Source of the DNA: Phycisphaerales bacterium UBA7800
Lineage (GTDB): Bacteria; Planctomycetota; Phycisphaerae; Phycisphaerales; Phycisphaeraceae
Direction of reading: 5' to 3'
DNA: 64,000 nucleotides
NCBI GenBank assembly: GCA_002480565.1
Contig: DLCK01000076.1
Span: forward strand, 1 to 64,000
Part shown: positions 1 through 8,467 of the stretch, piece after piece
How the letters are laid out: the number at the start of each line of letters is the position of its first letter
How positions within the stretch are numbered: position 1 is the first letter of the stretch
Translations under genes and position numbers: made by a program
Notes under the pieces: model-generated
What the model saw: only the letters and a program-made list of their open reading frames with translations
Database searches by the model: none
What the model was told of the DNA's origin: nothing

Positions 1-168
1 CCATTCACTTGTGGATTCATTGAATTTCACTCTGATAACTTGGTTGGCATCGTCCGCCGCAACGAAACGCCAAACATGACAATCGACCTCATATTTATAG
101 GCCTCTTTTACATCGTCAAGCGTTACCTTGATCGGTCGTGCTGGTTGGGTTATGCTTCCAAAACTCAT
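1..168 (-). CDS. Hypothetical protein, 3' end beyond window (partial)
   Basis: An ATG on the minus strand at 168 overlaps the TGA of the upstream gene (ATGA arrangement) and opens a frame of 56 codons that runs without a stop to the window edge. The visible protein begins MSFGSITQPARPIKVTLDD and looks soluble, with alternating beta-type residues. I do not recognise it. The start overlap and shared strand make it the third gene of a compact operon with the two proteins at 165-539 and 526-906, whose character suggests a phage-type structural module. Function unknown; only the N-terminal part is visible. Confidence 0.55.
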   Translation of the reverse strand, partial: MSFGSITQPARPIKVTLDDVKEAYKYEVDCHVWRFVAADDANQVIRVKFNESTSEW

Positions 169-539
169 TTTTTACGACTCCAAAAGTTCATTAACGCCAG
201 ACCGCCCACAAGCAAAAATCCCGGAACAATCAATTTGTTAATCAATCGTTCCATTTCCGTTTGTGTTCCCGTTGCCGTTGTCGCTATGTTGTTAATGCTG
301 TCGGTCTGGCTCTTGAACTGATCTTGTATCCCGCCAATCACCGCGGTAAACGGTGACGCCAACGCCTTGAAGATATTCAGCACGTCCGAGCCGCTGTATC
401 CGTTCACGGTCAAGCTGGCATTGCCGTCTATCTGAGACAAGTCATAGACCGTTGATCCACCGGACACCGATAAAATTGATTCATCGTTATTCGTCAGGCT
501 CTTTTGGCTCTGCTCGGTTTTGCTGTCATTCTTGCCCAT
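165..539 (-). CDS. Small protein with C-terminal membrane anchor, phage-like cassette
   Basis: The protein has 124 residues. The first ~35 are polar and rich in Ser, Asn and Lys. A middle part around residues 30-75 includes a Gly/Ser-rich stretch and SPFTAVIGGIQDQF. The C-terminus has a single hydrophobic segment (LIVPGFLLVGGLALMNFW) followed by a basic RKK tail, so it is probably tail-anchored. The region before the anchor is Thr/Gln/Asn-rich and could be helical. A GGAG lies about 10 bases upstream of the ATG. The gene starts inside the end of the upstream gene (14-base overlap) and its stop overlaps the next start. No family recognised. Small anchored proteins beside a GNAT-like virion protein would suit a membrane-containing tailless virus, but that is a guess. 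Confidence 0.6.
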   Translation of the reverse strand: MGKNDSKTEQSQKSLTNNDESILSVSGGSTVYDLSQIDGNASLTVNGYSGSDVLNIFKALASPFTAVIGGIQDQFKSQTDSINNIATTATGTQTEMERLINKLIVPGFLLVGGLALMNFWSRKK

Positions 540-906
540 CGCCGTTTATCTCCAACCGGTACAAAGTCTCTACCGGCTTAAACTGTCGTTTATTTTTCCG
601 ACGCCTGTTCAGTATCTTGTCGATCCGCCGCCCACTTGCCGCCGATACGCTTGCGCATCCTTTTGACCTGGCTAACTCAATGAGACGATCCAACACGCCC
701 GCCGCCCTGATTCGCCCGTCGGCCTTGGCGTAACTGCTGAGCAATTCCATATCGGTACCGCCCTGCTGATCGACAAACTTAATGACGTTCGCCCCGACAA
801 TCTCCGCCGTCTCATACCAGACAATCAAACCCAACTCACCCGCCGCGTGAGCTTCCATCATTCGGTACACGTCCCAATAAACGTGCTTCCAATCTGACAG
901 ATACAA
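526..906 (-). CDS. Phage-type GNAT-like protein, probably 5'-truncated
   Basis: The frame gives 126 residues from a TTG at 906. The pattern (GELGLIVWYE, EIVGANVIKF, then a basic segment with SGRRIDKIL) resembles small GNAT-fold proteins found in phage structural modules, which normally begin with a VWP motif and end in a G-R-x-G-W-type segment. The same frame stays open upstream to 966 and encodes HAQVWPTDKAWPQTVIDGFL, including such a VWP motif, but contains no ATG or GTG and ends at a stop. The true N-terminus therefore seems lost, as expected at the decayed edge of an integrated element. Alternatively TTG 906 is genuine. Family assignment is from pattern memory only. Confidence 0.5.
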   Translation of the reverse strand: MYLSDWKHVYWDVYRMMEAHAAGELGLIVWYETAEIVGANVIKFVDQQGGTDMELLSSYAKADGRIRAAGVLDRLIELARSKGCASVSAASGRRIDKILNRRRKNKRQFKPVETLYRLEINGDGQE

Positions 907-1110
907 AAATCCATCTATGACCGTTTGCGGCCACGCCTTGTCCGTCGGCCAGACCTGTGCATGTCAAGTAGCTCATAGATTCAACTACATGCCTAAATCA
1001 ATTTTTCTGTACATGGGCATAACACTTATGTTTGATGGTTGGCTTGATGTGTGTGGTTGGCAGGATCAAGGCAAAATTTTGTTGTTATGACAGATTATTT
1101 TTCAATGTGC

Positions 1111-1138
1111 TTGATTTGCTTCGTTTTGAGTCTAATAT
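1111..1138 (+). promoter_or_regulatory. Predicted sigma70-type promoter of the GntR/LacI regulator
   Basis: TTGATT (1111-1116) and TAATAT (1133-1138) are separated by 16 bases. The first of two palindromic operators begins at the last base of the -10 box, so a bound repressor would cover the start of transcription. The region 907-1110 upstream is AT-rich and shows no gene on either strand. Confidence 0.45.
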
Positions 1139-1195
1139 TATATCGATATAAAATACACTGCATATCGACTGTATGTTTTTCTTATATCGATATAA
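1138..1195 (+). promoter_or_regulatory. Twin 14-bp palindromic operators upstream of the regulator
   Basis: TTATATCGATATAA occurs perfectly twice, at 1138-1151 and 1182-1195. The centres are 44 bp apart, close to four helical turns, so both face the same side of the DNA. Between them CATATCGACTGTATG (1161-1175) keeps one half-site (ATATCGA) and may be a weak third site. A central CG in a symmetric operator is typical for LacI-type regulators. The placement between promoter and regulator gene suggests autoregulation. Confidence 0.5.
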
Positions 1196-1262
1196 ATAGT
1201 TTTATTTCACTGACTCGCGAGTGTCTTGTTACAGCATAAATTGTCAAAAAAGGTTTGTACCC

Positions 1263-2375
1263 ATGGCTAAACCGCTTGCAGCAACCCGGCATTTCAGGAT
1301 CATGCGGACACTTCGCCAGGAACTTCGTTTGAAGGAGCCCGGTGCGTTTGTGCCTACTGTTAATGAGCTTAAGCTACGTTTCAACGCTTCGCAGGCGACT
1401 ATTGCCCAAGCGCTTATCCGCCTGCAGGAAGAAGGTTTAATTCGCCGGCCGGATGGTCGAAATCGACTGGTGGTTTCTGATTTACCCCCTAAAGCTGCTC
1501 AGCGAATTGCATTGATCAGACCCTCATGGTCATCGCCGGATTACGATGCATTACAAAGGGCGATGGTACGTGATTGTGAGCGTCGAGGATGGCAACTTGA
1601 AGTCGATGCCAGCCATAGTGAAATGCATGAGCTAGAGCTCAACCGTGCTGTTGGCACAAGTGATGCAGGCGTGTTGATGACTTCTATGGTCAACATTCCG
1701 GACAATCTGATGAACGCTCTTCGCAAGCCCATTCGGCCGATGGTCACGGTGATGCAGGTGCCGGATGATCCTGATATTTCAGGTGTCGCAACAGACAACT
1801 ATGCCATCGGTCGCATGGCCATTGATCATCTCACTGAGTACGGGCACGGACAGATATTGACTGTCATCAGTGAGCCCAGAGCTCAATCCATAGTGCAACG
1901 TGCTGAATCTGCGCGTGATCATTTGGCTTGCAAATACAAAAGATTAGATGTCGATTCGTTGGTGCTGGACTGTCGGATTCGTGCTGGTGAAGACAGTATT
2001 GCGATGACGTATGAGAGCTTTTGTGAGTTTTTGATCAAGCCGGATCGTCCTAGGTTTACCGCCATCTTTTGTGTGGCATGGACAGGGGCTTTGGCTGTTA
2101 TGAAGGCACTAAAAGATGTAGGTGACTGGTCGGTTCCAGAAGATGTGAGTCTAGTAACTTATGCAGGCGAATCATTGCTGATCCCCTATTTGAATCCGCC
2201 ACTTTCAGCCATTGAAACAGATGTGAATGTTTATGCCAGCAATGTGATGGATCTGGTTGAAGGGCAGTTGGATGCACCTGAAAGTCCAGCGAAGAAAATT
2301 GCCATCCCCTGCCATTTGGTTTCTCGAGACAGTGTCATCCAATTGAAAGATTCCCGTCAAACGGAAGGAATTTAA
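1263..2375 (+). CDS. GntR-HTH / LacI-type sugar-sensing transcriptional regulator
   Basis: The protein has 370 residues from ATG 1263, chosen because AAAAAAGG lies ~10 bases upstream; the frame extends 14 codons further without a ribosome site. Residues ~10-70 form a GntR-type winged HTH (FVPTVNELKLRFNASQ, then LQEEGLIRR). Residues ~78-350 match a LacI/GalR periplasmic-binding-like sensor (VATDNYAIGRMAIDHLTEYG, PRFTAIFCVAWTGALAVM). This AraR-like arrangement usually senses a sugar. The stop is one base before the pseudopilin gene, and the beta-helix enzyme follows, so it probably controls these genes and itself through the upstream palindromes. The effector cannot be told. Confidence 0.85.
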   Translation: MAKPLAATRHFRIMRTLRQELRLKEPGAFVPTVNELKLRFNASQATIAQALIRLQEEGLIRRPDGRNRLVVSDLPPKAAQRIALIRPSWSSPDYDALQRAMVRDCERRGWQLEVDASHSEMHELELNRAVGTSDAGVLMTSMVNIPDNLMNALRKPIRPMVTVMQVPDDPDISGVATDNYAIGRMAIDHLTEYGHGQILTVISEPRAQSIVQRAESARDHLACKYKRLDVDSLVLDCRIRAGEDSIAMTYESFCEFLIKPDRPRFTAIFCVAWTGALAVMKALKDVGDWSVPEDVSLVTYAGESLLIPYLNPPLSAIETDVNVYASNVMDLVEGQLDAPESPAKKIAIPCHLVSRDSVIQLKDSRQTEGI

Positions 2376-2376
2376 C

Positions 2377-3123
2377 ATGTCACGTAAATCCGCTTTTACA
2401 CTGATCGAACTCCTGGTCGTCATCAGTATTATTTCATTACTCATTGCGATACTTCTACCAGCCTTGGGTAAAGCTCGACAAGCTGCTCGCCGCATGCAGT
2501 GTTTGAATAATGAAAAGCAACTGGGTGTCGGGTTTAGTGTTTACCATGCAGATAATAAAGGTATATTTCCGATTCACCGTGATTGGGATGGGACCAAATA
2601 CAATCAATGGGATTTGCTGATAGCGCCTGCGATGAATGTATCTTATTCCGGCGGGTCCGTTCCAACGGAAGCACTTTCGGTTCTTCACTGCCCGTTGGAC
2701 AATTCCAGTGTGACTTTGGCGGCAGGCAGACATTTGCGATCCTATGTTGCGAATCAGACACGTGATCCTGGCACGGCATTTGTAGGAAATGATGGTGTTA
2801 TCTCTACTTCTTCAGCAAACTATATGAAAGTACGTGTTGGTGATGTGATTCGACCGACCACCTGCATATTACTCACCGAGTCCTTTAGCAATGTCAAAAC
2901 AGGCAAAGTCAATCAGCAATGGGGAACAGGATACGGAACAACGACCGGCATCTATGGTCTACCATCCAATCTGTTTTTGACTGAAGGTGGTCACTACACA
3001 CATTACTCAACAGTCGCATTTCTGTTTGTCGATGGTCATGCCCAAGACAGCGATCCCCAATTAAGCTTTGACCCGCCTTTGAGTATCAACGGTATGCGAG
3101 CCAACTGGTGGGCGCGTAAGTGA
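2377..3123 (+). CDS. Type II pseudopilin-like protein with H-X9-DG motif
   Basis: The protein has 248 residues. The N-terminus MSRKSA/FTLIELLVV is a class III prepilin signal (cleavage expected between Ala6 and Phe7) followed by a hydrophobic helix. The globular part ends with HYSTVAFLFVDG, an exact H-X9-DG motif. Such proteins are present in dozens of copies in planctomycete genomes and often sit beside polysaccharide-degrading enzymes. The role is probably a minor pseudopilin or surface protein at the inner membrane or periplasm. AAGGAA lies just upstream of the ATG. It forms an operon with the regulator (1-base gap) and probably the beta-helix gene. Confidence 0.85.
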   Translation: MSRKSAFTLIELLVVISIISLLIAILLPALGKARQAARRMQCLNNEKQLGVGFSVYHADNKGIFPIHRDWDGTKYNQWDLLIAPAMNVSYSGGSVPTEALSVLHCPLDNSSVTLAAGRHLRSYVANQTRDPGTAFVGNDGVISTSSANYMKVRVGDVIRPTTCILLTESFSNVKTGKVNQQWGTGYGTTTGIYGLPSNLFLTEGGHYTHYSTVAFLFVDGHAQDSDPQLSFDPPLSINGMRANWWARK

Positions 3124-3175
3124 TATTTGTCTTTTATTAAGCAAGAAAATAAATCATAAATTGAAAGTAAACATC

Positions 3176-4990
3176 ATGATGATGTCTTTGAAAATCATGT
3201 TGAGTGGTATGCTTGGAGCCGTGCTTCTTGCTGGACTGGCTCATGCGGATTTCCCAAATGCCCCATTGGAGACATGTAAAAAATTACAACAGCAGATTGA
3301 TCAAGCCATCGCGACTGGTCAATCGCAATTGGTGATCCAACCGGGTATCTATCGCATTGCCCCGCCAACGTCTGGCAGTAAACCGCATCTGATTATTCGT
3401 GATGCTAAAAACCTGCATATTGTTGCCAAGGATGTCCAGTTGCTCTGCACGACGTTAAACCGTGCTTTGGATATAGAAGGTTGTGAAGGATTGATTCTTG
3501 AGGGGGTGAGCATTGACTATGACCCCCTGCCCTTTACGCAGGCAACAGTGATCGCCCTGTCGGCGGATCATAAAACCATCGACATGAAGATTCATGACGG
3601 GTATCCACCTGTGGGTGACCGTGTGCGCATTTCCGTGATTGATCCCAATACACGACGAATCAAAACCGGAACATGGACACGTTACAGCGGTACATTTTCC
3701 ACCTTAGCCAACGGTTTGATTCGCTTGTCACAACCACGCCCCATTGTCGATACTTTAGCCGTTGGTGACTATCTGGTACTTAGCCGGAAAACACTTTCTC
3801 CCCATGCGGTCATGCTCACACGTTGTCGAAAAACAACCTTAAAACAAGTCACTTTGAACACCTCGACGAGTTTCGGATTCCTGGAGCTTGCAGGTGATGC
3901 CAATCATTATGACAACCTGATTATCACTCCCGGTTCAATCCCCGCAGAAGCATCAGAGCCACGTTTGCTCAGCACCCTGGCAGATGGTTTTCATTCCAAA
4001 CATTCACGCAAAGGCCCTCTGGTTGAGAACTGTCGGTTTGATCACATGGGTGATGACGGCATTGCAATTAATGGCGATTTTATACTCGTGCTTGATAGTG
4101 ATGCCAACGTAAAACATCCGACGGTGACGATGGCTTTTAAGCGTAAGCCCTACGTGCAGGTCGGTGATCGGATCATGGGACTAAAAAGTGATACGGGCGT
4201 TCCCATTGGCGTTGCAACGGTGAGAGCGATGGTGCCGGTCAAGTTTGATGCGCAGGCATTAACTGAATTAAAAAAGCAGGTCTTGCCAGATTTGAGACAC
4301 GCAAAATATCTCTTTAACAAAGAGGTTTACCAGTTGACGCTGGATAAGCCCTTGTCAGTTAATCGAGGTGATATTGCTTCATGTCCGGATCGTAATGGCT
4401 CAGGTTTTGTGGTGCGCAATAACACCATTACAGACAATCGTGCACGTGGGATACTGGTTAAAGCCAGCGACGGCATCATCGAGAACAACACTGTTGCCAA
4501 CTGTTCCATGTCCGGCATCGTGCTCGGTCCAGAAATTGATTACTGGATGGAAGCGGACTTTTCACGAAATGTCATCATCCGTGGCAATACCATTCGAGCG
4601 GTGAATCATGGTGTCTCCAATCCGGGCAATATTTTTGCAGGTGCCATCAGCATCGTCGGCAGCGGTATCATGCCAGCCGGAGGTCAAAGGGACATTACGA
4701 TCCAAAACAATGCCATAGAACAAACCACCGGCCTGGCCATGCTGATCACTTCCGCAATGGATGTAATCATCACCAACAATAAAATCCATCAGCCCCATCT
4801 CTATGCCGGTGGCCAAGGTGCGAATCTGCACATCCCCTCTTCTGCTGTGATTTATGTGACGGAATCCCAGAAAGTCATGCTCAAAGGTAATACCGTTTCG
4901 TCACCGGGTAAGCACATGGGCAAGATGCTTCAAACTGGTGATAATACTCAAGTCTTTTCCAATGACGGCCTGCGACTCATAGAGCATTAA
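3176..4990 (+). CDS. Secreted right-handed beta-helix protein, possible GH110-like glycosidase
   Basis: The protein has 604 residues from ATG 3176; a TTG five codons earlier is an alternative start. The signal peptide MMMSLKIMLSGMLGAVLLAG ends in LAHA, so it is exported. The body contains many beta-helix rungs (NNTITDN, IIENNTVAN, VIIRGNTI, ITIQNNAIEQ, VIITNNKI). The segment ADGFHSKH...GPLVENCRFDHMGDDGIAING holds Asp270 and the pair Asp293-Asp294, a spacing I recall from the catalytic aspartates of GH110 alpha-1,3-galactosidases. The alternative is a pectate-lyase-like or structural beta-helix protein. The placement behind a sugar-type regulator and a pseudopilin supports a role in polysaccharide breakdown. 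Confidence 0.75.
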   Translation: MMMSLKIMLSGMLGAVLLAGLAHADFPNAPLETCKKLQQQIDQAIATGQSQLVIQPGIYRIAPPTSGSKPHLIIRDAKNLHIVAKDVQLLCTTLNRALDIEGCEGLILEGVSIDYDPLPFTQATVIALSADHKTIDMKIHDGYPPVGDRVRISVIDPNTRRIKTGTWTRYSGTFSTLANGLIRLSQPRPIVDTLAVGDYLVLSRKTLSPHAVMLTRCRKTTLKQVTLNTSTSFGFLELAGDANHYDNLIITPGSIPAEASEPRLLSTLADGFHSKHSRKGPLVENCRFDHMGDDGIAINGDFILVLDSDANVKHPTVTMAFKRKPYVQVGDRIMGLKSDTGVPIGVATVRAMVPVKFDAQALTELKKQVLPDLRHAKYLFNKEVYQLTLDKPLSVNRGDIASCPDRNGSGFVVRNNTITDNRARGILVKASDGIIENNTVANCSMSGIVLGPEIDYWMEADFSRNVIIRGNTIRAVNHGVSNPGNIFAGAISIVGSGIMPAGGQRDITIQNNAIEQTTGLAMLITSAMDVIITNNKIHQPHLYAGGQGANLHIPSSAVIYVTESQKVMLKGNTVSSPGKHMGKMLQTGDNTQVFSNDGLRLIEH

Positions 4991-5176
4991 ATAGCAATTG
5001 TTTGAATCCGGTCGTTTCTCTCGTGATCAGCTAGTATTCTGTAAGGCTCTGCTGCGAACGTGCAGAATTCTGTCCAGTCGCTACAATATTCGGCTCGATG
5101 GGCCTTTTTACGTCTTAAAGGCCTGCGACTGAAAAGCTTTTTGCAAAAACCCAACAACCTTACAGAAGGATCCGTC

Positions 5177-6481
5177 ATGAGCTACGAAATTGACCATGTA
5201 CACGCTCGCCAGGTGCTCGACTCACGTGGCAACCCTACCGTCGAAGTTGAAGTCCAGACCCTCGGTGGTTTCATGGGCCGTGCGATTGTTCCCAGTGGTG
5301 CATCCACCGGTGAAAACGAAGCTGTCGAACTCCGCGATGGCAACAAAGATTACTACTGCGGCAAGTCCGTCCTCAAAGCCGTCCAGAATGTCAACGAAGT
5401 CATCGCTGGTGAAATTCTGGATATGGACGTGCGTGAACAGGAATCCATCGACGCATTGATGCTCGAACTCGATGGCACGGAAAACAAAAGCAAGCTTGGT
5501 GCCAACGGCATGCTCGGTGTCTCCATGGCCGTCGCTCACGCCGCTGCCAACGCCGTGGGACTGCCCTTGTACCGTTATCTCGGCGGTACTGGTGCCAAGG
5601 TTCTGCCCGTTCCCATGATGAACATTCTCAACGGTGGTAAGCACGCAGACAACACCGTCGACTTCCAGGAATTCATGATTCAACCTTGGGGCTTTGAAAC
5701 CTTCGACGAAGGTATGCAAGCCTGCGTCGAAATCTATCACGCACTTAAGGGCGTGCTTCATGACAAGGGCCTTTCCACTGCCGTCGGTGACGAAGGTGGT
5801 TTTGCTCCGAACCTCAAGAGCAACGAAGAAGCGCTTCAGATCATCGAGCAAGGCGTTGCCAAGGCTGGCTACAAATTCGGCGAACAGATCTTCGTCGCAC
5901 TTGACCCTGCAACATCTGAACTGTGGAACGAAGCTGAAAAACTCGGCAAAGAAGGCTACTGCTTCTTTAGCTCCAATCCCACCGAAGTCATCTCTGCTGA
6001 CGACATGATCGGTATCTGGGCAGACTGGTGCAAGAAGTACCCCATCCGTTCCATCGAAGACGGTCTTGCCGAAAATGACTGGGCCGGCTGGAAGAAACTC
6101 ACCGATAAACTCGGTGACAAAGTCCAACTCGTCGGCGACGACCTGTTCGTCACCAACAAGAAGTTCCTTGCCAAGGGCATCGAAAACGACACCGCCAACT
6201 CCATTCTCGTGAAGGTCAACCAAATCGGCACATTGTCCGAAACCTTTGACGCCGTCAACCTTGCCATCAGCAACGGATACACCGCAGTCCTCTCTCACCG
6301 CTCTGGTGAAACCGAAGACGCCACCATTGCTGATCTGGCCGTCGCCACAAACTGTGGCCAGATCAAGACCGGTGCCCCCTGCCGCTCTGACCGCAACGCC
6401 AAGTACAACCAACTCATCCGTATCGCCGAAGAACTCGGTGACCGCGCTGTGTACGGTGCCCAATTCTGGAACAAAGGCTAA
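5177..6481 (+). CDS. eno: Enolase
   Basis: The protein has 434 residues, the usual length, and catalyses 2-phosphoglycerate dehydration to phosphoenolpyruvate in glycolysis. ATG 5177 is chosen because AGAAGGA sits six bases upstream and the N-terminus then reads SYEIDHVHARQVLDSRGNPT. Hallmarks include SGASTGENEAVELRDG, PMMNILNGGKHADNTVDFQE, the metal site SIEDGLAENDW, LVGDDLFVTN and SHRSGETEDATIADLAVA. Codon use is strongly biased toward C-ending codons compared with neighbours, which fits high expression and explains long spurious frames on the opposite strand. It is a single-gene unit ended by a strong terminator. A hairpin (GGCCTTT/AAAGGCC) lies in the leader at about 5105-5127. Confidence 0.97.
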   Translation: MSYEIDHVHARQVLDSRGNPTVEVEVQTLGGFMGRAIVPSGASTGENEAVELRDGNKDYYCGKSVLKAVQNVNEVIAGEILDMDVREQESIDALMLELDGTENKSKLGANGMLGVSMAVAHAAANAVGLPLYRYLGGTGAKVLPVPMMNILNGGKHADNTVDFQEFMIQPWGFETFDEGMQACVEIYHALKGVLHDKGLSTAVGDEGGFAPNLKSNEEALQIIEQGVAKAGYKFGEQIFVALDPATSELWNEAEKLGKEGYCFFSSNPTEVISADDMIGIWADWCKKYPIRSIEDGLAENDWAGWKKLTDKLGDKVQLVGDDLFVTNKKFLAKGIENDTANSILVKVNQIGTLSETFDAVNLAISNGYTAVLSHRSGETEDATIADLAVATNCGQIKTGAPCRSDRNAKYNQLIRIAEELGDRAVYGAQFWNKG

Positions 6482-6524
6482 TTGACATTAGTCTGAATTC
6501 GGAATTGCGATAAGCAAAAATAAA

Positions 6525-6557
6525 ACCCTCTGGCGTGAATAGCGTCAGAGGGTTTTT
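6525..6557 (+). terminator. Intrinsic terminator of eno
   Basis: ACCCTCTGGCG (6525-6535) pairs with CGTCAGAGGGT (6543-6553) with a single G-T pair, a 7-base loop, and a run of T directly after the stem. Confidence 0.85.
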
Positions 6558-6580
6558 GTTTGTGTATACTCACAAAGAGT

Positions 6581-7081
6581 ATGAATATTCACCCGAAACA
6601 ACGATACCGAATACGAGGTAAGTATTCCAGAAAACACTCTCAAGGGTATTTGTCAAGTCTTCTTGAATTGTATTGTGGCAATGATTTTTACCGTGTGGAG
6701 ATAAAAGGCAGTGCCCCATACAGTGTTCGTTTGCTGGATGGATATGATCACGTGATAGCACAATCGAATAATTCGTTTAATGCAAGCCAAATTGTGGATA
6801 CAACAAATAAAGTTCTGTTTACCTGCAAAATTGGCATCAAAGAATTTCTTATGTCCACCATAGCTGTTGAGTGGACTGACCAGCAGTCTGTTGTCATTCG
6901 ACCAATCAACAACACATCACCTTATAAGACAATAGCAATCATTCCAGATCAGGTGTATTTACATATCAATCGAAATGGTTTTATAGCTGAAGTAGCCAAG
7001 CCATGTGAATTCAATGCAGCTTGTATGTTGGCCAGCATTGTTTGGTGGTATGAATTAAATATGAATATGAGTTTGGATTGA
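6581..7081 (+). CDS. Hypothetical protein, possibly tubby/LURP-one-like fold
   Basis: The protein has 166 residues from ATG 6581 with AAAGAG a few bases before it; the earlier TTG at 6560 falls against the eno terminator. It is rich in beta-type residues, starts with a basic stretch (KQRYRIRGKYSRKH) and ends with a hydrophobic helix (AACMLASIVWWYELN). The phrases YRVEIKG, VRLLDGYDHVIAQS and VLFTCKIG followed by a buried C-terminal helix resemble the 12-strand barrel of LURP-one/scramblase-like proteins, but the match is weak. It is more AT-rich than the neighbours. No operon partner is apparent, and the gene to its right is convergent. Function unknown. Confidence 0.6.
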   Translation: MNIHPKQRYRIRGKYSRKHSQGYLSSLLELYCGNDFYRVEIKGSAPYSVRLLDGYDHVIAQSNNSFNASQIVDTTNKVLFTCKIGIKEFLMSTIAVEWTDQQSVVIRPINNTSPYKTIAIIPDQVYLHINRNGFIAEVAKPCEFNAACMLASIVWWYELNMNMSLD

Positions 7082-7090
7082 GTTCATACA

Positions 7091-8416
7091 TTACCGCCTG
7101 ATCGTCACCGTCGAATCCTTATCCACCAACATGTCATAGATCCAGACCAGGTCGTCAGCACGCATGCGGATGCATCCCATGGACATTTGTTGGCCGATGG
7201 ATTGGGCTTCGGTGGTGCCGTGGATGCCGTAGCCTTGTTTTTGACTGGTGTTGTCATCCATACCCTGCAGGCCGATCCAGTATTCGCCGATGGGGTTGGC
7301 CGGGTCGTCGGGTTGGAAGACCTGGCCGGTACGTGGGTCGGCCCATGAGGGGTTTGTGACTTTGCTGTCTGGTCGGACGCGCCATATGCCGATGGGGGTG
7401 GAGTCCTGTTCGCCAAGCCCGATGGGGTAGGTGGCGACGTAGACTTTGTTGGCCTTGTCATCATTGAGATAGACATCCATGAGATAGTCGGTTTTATCGA
7501 CGATGGCATGGAATGGGCCTTTGATGACTTTGAGTTTCATGCCTGCCCAAATGCGGGTGGCTTTAACCTTGTTGATTTTCTCCAACAGCGGGTAGGTGAC
7601 TTTGTAACTTCGCGCGATGGGTCCAAGGTAGTCGCCTGACCGCACGAGATGGTAGGTAGCAACGGTGTCGCCCTCGATGACACGCTTGGAGAAAATCAAG
7701 TCATCACTCAGTTCCTTGAGTTTACTGCGGATGATACTTGCATGACTTTGAGCCAGATCGTCGAACCGGTCAAAGAGCAGGTGGCTAAGTTGGACGCGCG
7801 CTTCGAGTTTTTTGCCATCAAGCAGTAAATCCATGGCACGGGAAATATGTTCAGCGATATCGGCATCCTCAGCCAGGATAGGAGCGGCAGGTGCGAGAAC
7901 CGGTGTGCCGGGGACAGGCTCTGGGGCATCTTCAATATCGCTGTTATCCACGGGCTTTGGTGTCACAGGTGTGCTCACTTCAACCGGTAGCGGCAGAAGC
8001 TTAGGCGTCACCGCATTCTCTGGTTCCCTGGGTAGAGGAATCAACTTTGTTGGCTGACTCGGTTGCTCGGCAGGTGGACTGAGCGTCGGCGAGTCATAAA
8101 CCAAAGGGTCTTCATCCATATCATTAGTCGTAAGGTTGTCAGTCGATGTGGGCAAAGGGAACATGGGAGCTGGCGTATCGGTGTGACTGGGTGTATGGGT
8201 GATGATGTTGGCAGGCTGATTATCAACCAGATAGGTCTCAGGTGCTGCGTCATCCTGTGGAGATAGCCAACGGGTATATGCAAAGTAGCCACCGCCGCAA
8301 AGTGCAGCGAGAAGAATGATTGGCAGGATCAATGATGGCCCGGTACCACGGCGACGCTTGCGTGTCACCCGAGCGCCTGGGCCTGATATGCGTCCGACTT
8401 GTGAAGGTAATGTCAT
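7091..8416 (-). CDS. Membrane-anchored LysM / L,D-transpeptidase (YkuD)
   Basis: The protein has 441 residues. A basic N-terminus (TRKRRRG) is followed by one membrane helix (SLILPIILLAALCGGGYFAY) and a long Pro/Thr-rich linker (~55-190). After a helical region comes a LysM domain (YHLVRSGDYLGPIARSYKV, ~255-300) and a C-terminal YkuD catalytic domain. The active site reads HGTTEAQSIGQQMSMGCIRM, with His399 and Cys415. It probably forms 3-3 peptidoglycan cross-links or attaches proteins in the periplasm, with LysM holding it to the wall. This bears on planctomycete wall biology because it implies peptidoglycan. Followed by convergent orphan 6581-7081. Confidence 0.9.
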   Translation of the reverse strand: MTLPSQVGRISGPGARVTRKRRRGTGPSLILPIILLAALCGGGYFAYTRWLSPQDDAAPETYLVDNQPANIITHTPSHTDTPAPMFPLPTSTDNLTTNDMDEDPLVYDSPTLSPPAEQPSQPTKLIPLPREPENAVTPKLLPLPVEVSTPVTPKPVDNSDIEDAPEPVPGTPVLAPAAPILAEDADIAEHISRAMDLLLDGKKLEARVQLSHLLFDRFDDLAQSHASIIRSKLKELSDDLIFSKRVIEGDTVATYHLVRSGDYLGPIARSYKVTYPLLEKINKVKATRIWAGMKLKVIKGPFHAIVDKTDYLMDVYLNDDKANKVYVATYPIGLGEQDSTPIGIWRVRPDSKVTNPSWADPRTGQVFQPDDPANPIGEYWIGLQGMDDNTSQKQGYGIHGTTEAQSIGQQMSMGCIRMRADDLVWIYDMLVDKDSTVTIRR

Positions 8417-8467
8417 CGTTCGTTTCCCCCCCGGAAGTTTCTCAAGTGATATCTAAGTGGGGTATAG

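Noticed and set aside
1051..1239. 62-codon frame before the regulator gene
   Set aside because: It spans the predicted promoter and both operator palindromes, has no ribosome site, and reads like AT-rich spacer.
5222..6463. 413-codon open frame on the minus strand
   Set aside because: Exact antisense of enolase. The strong C-ending codon bias removes stops on the other strand; no ribosome site and no recognisable protein.
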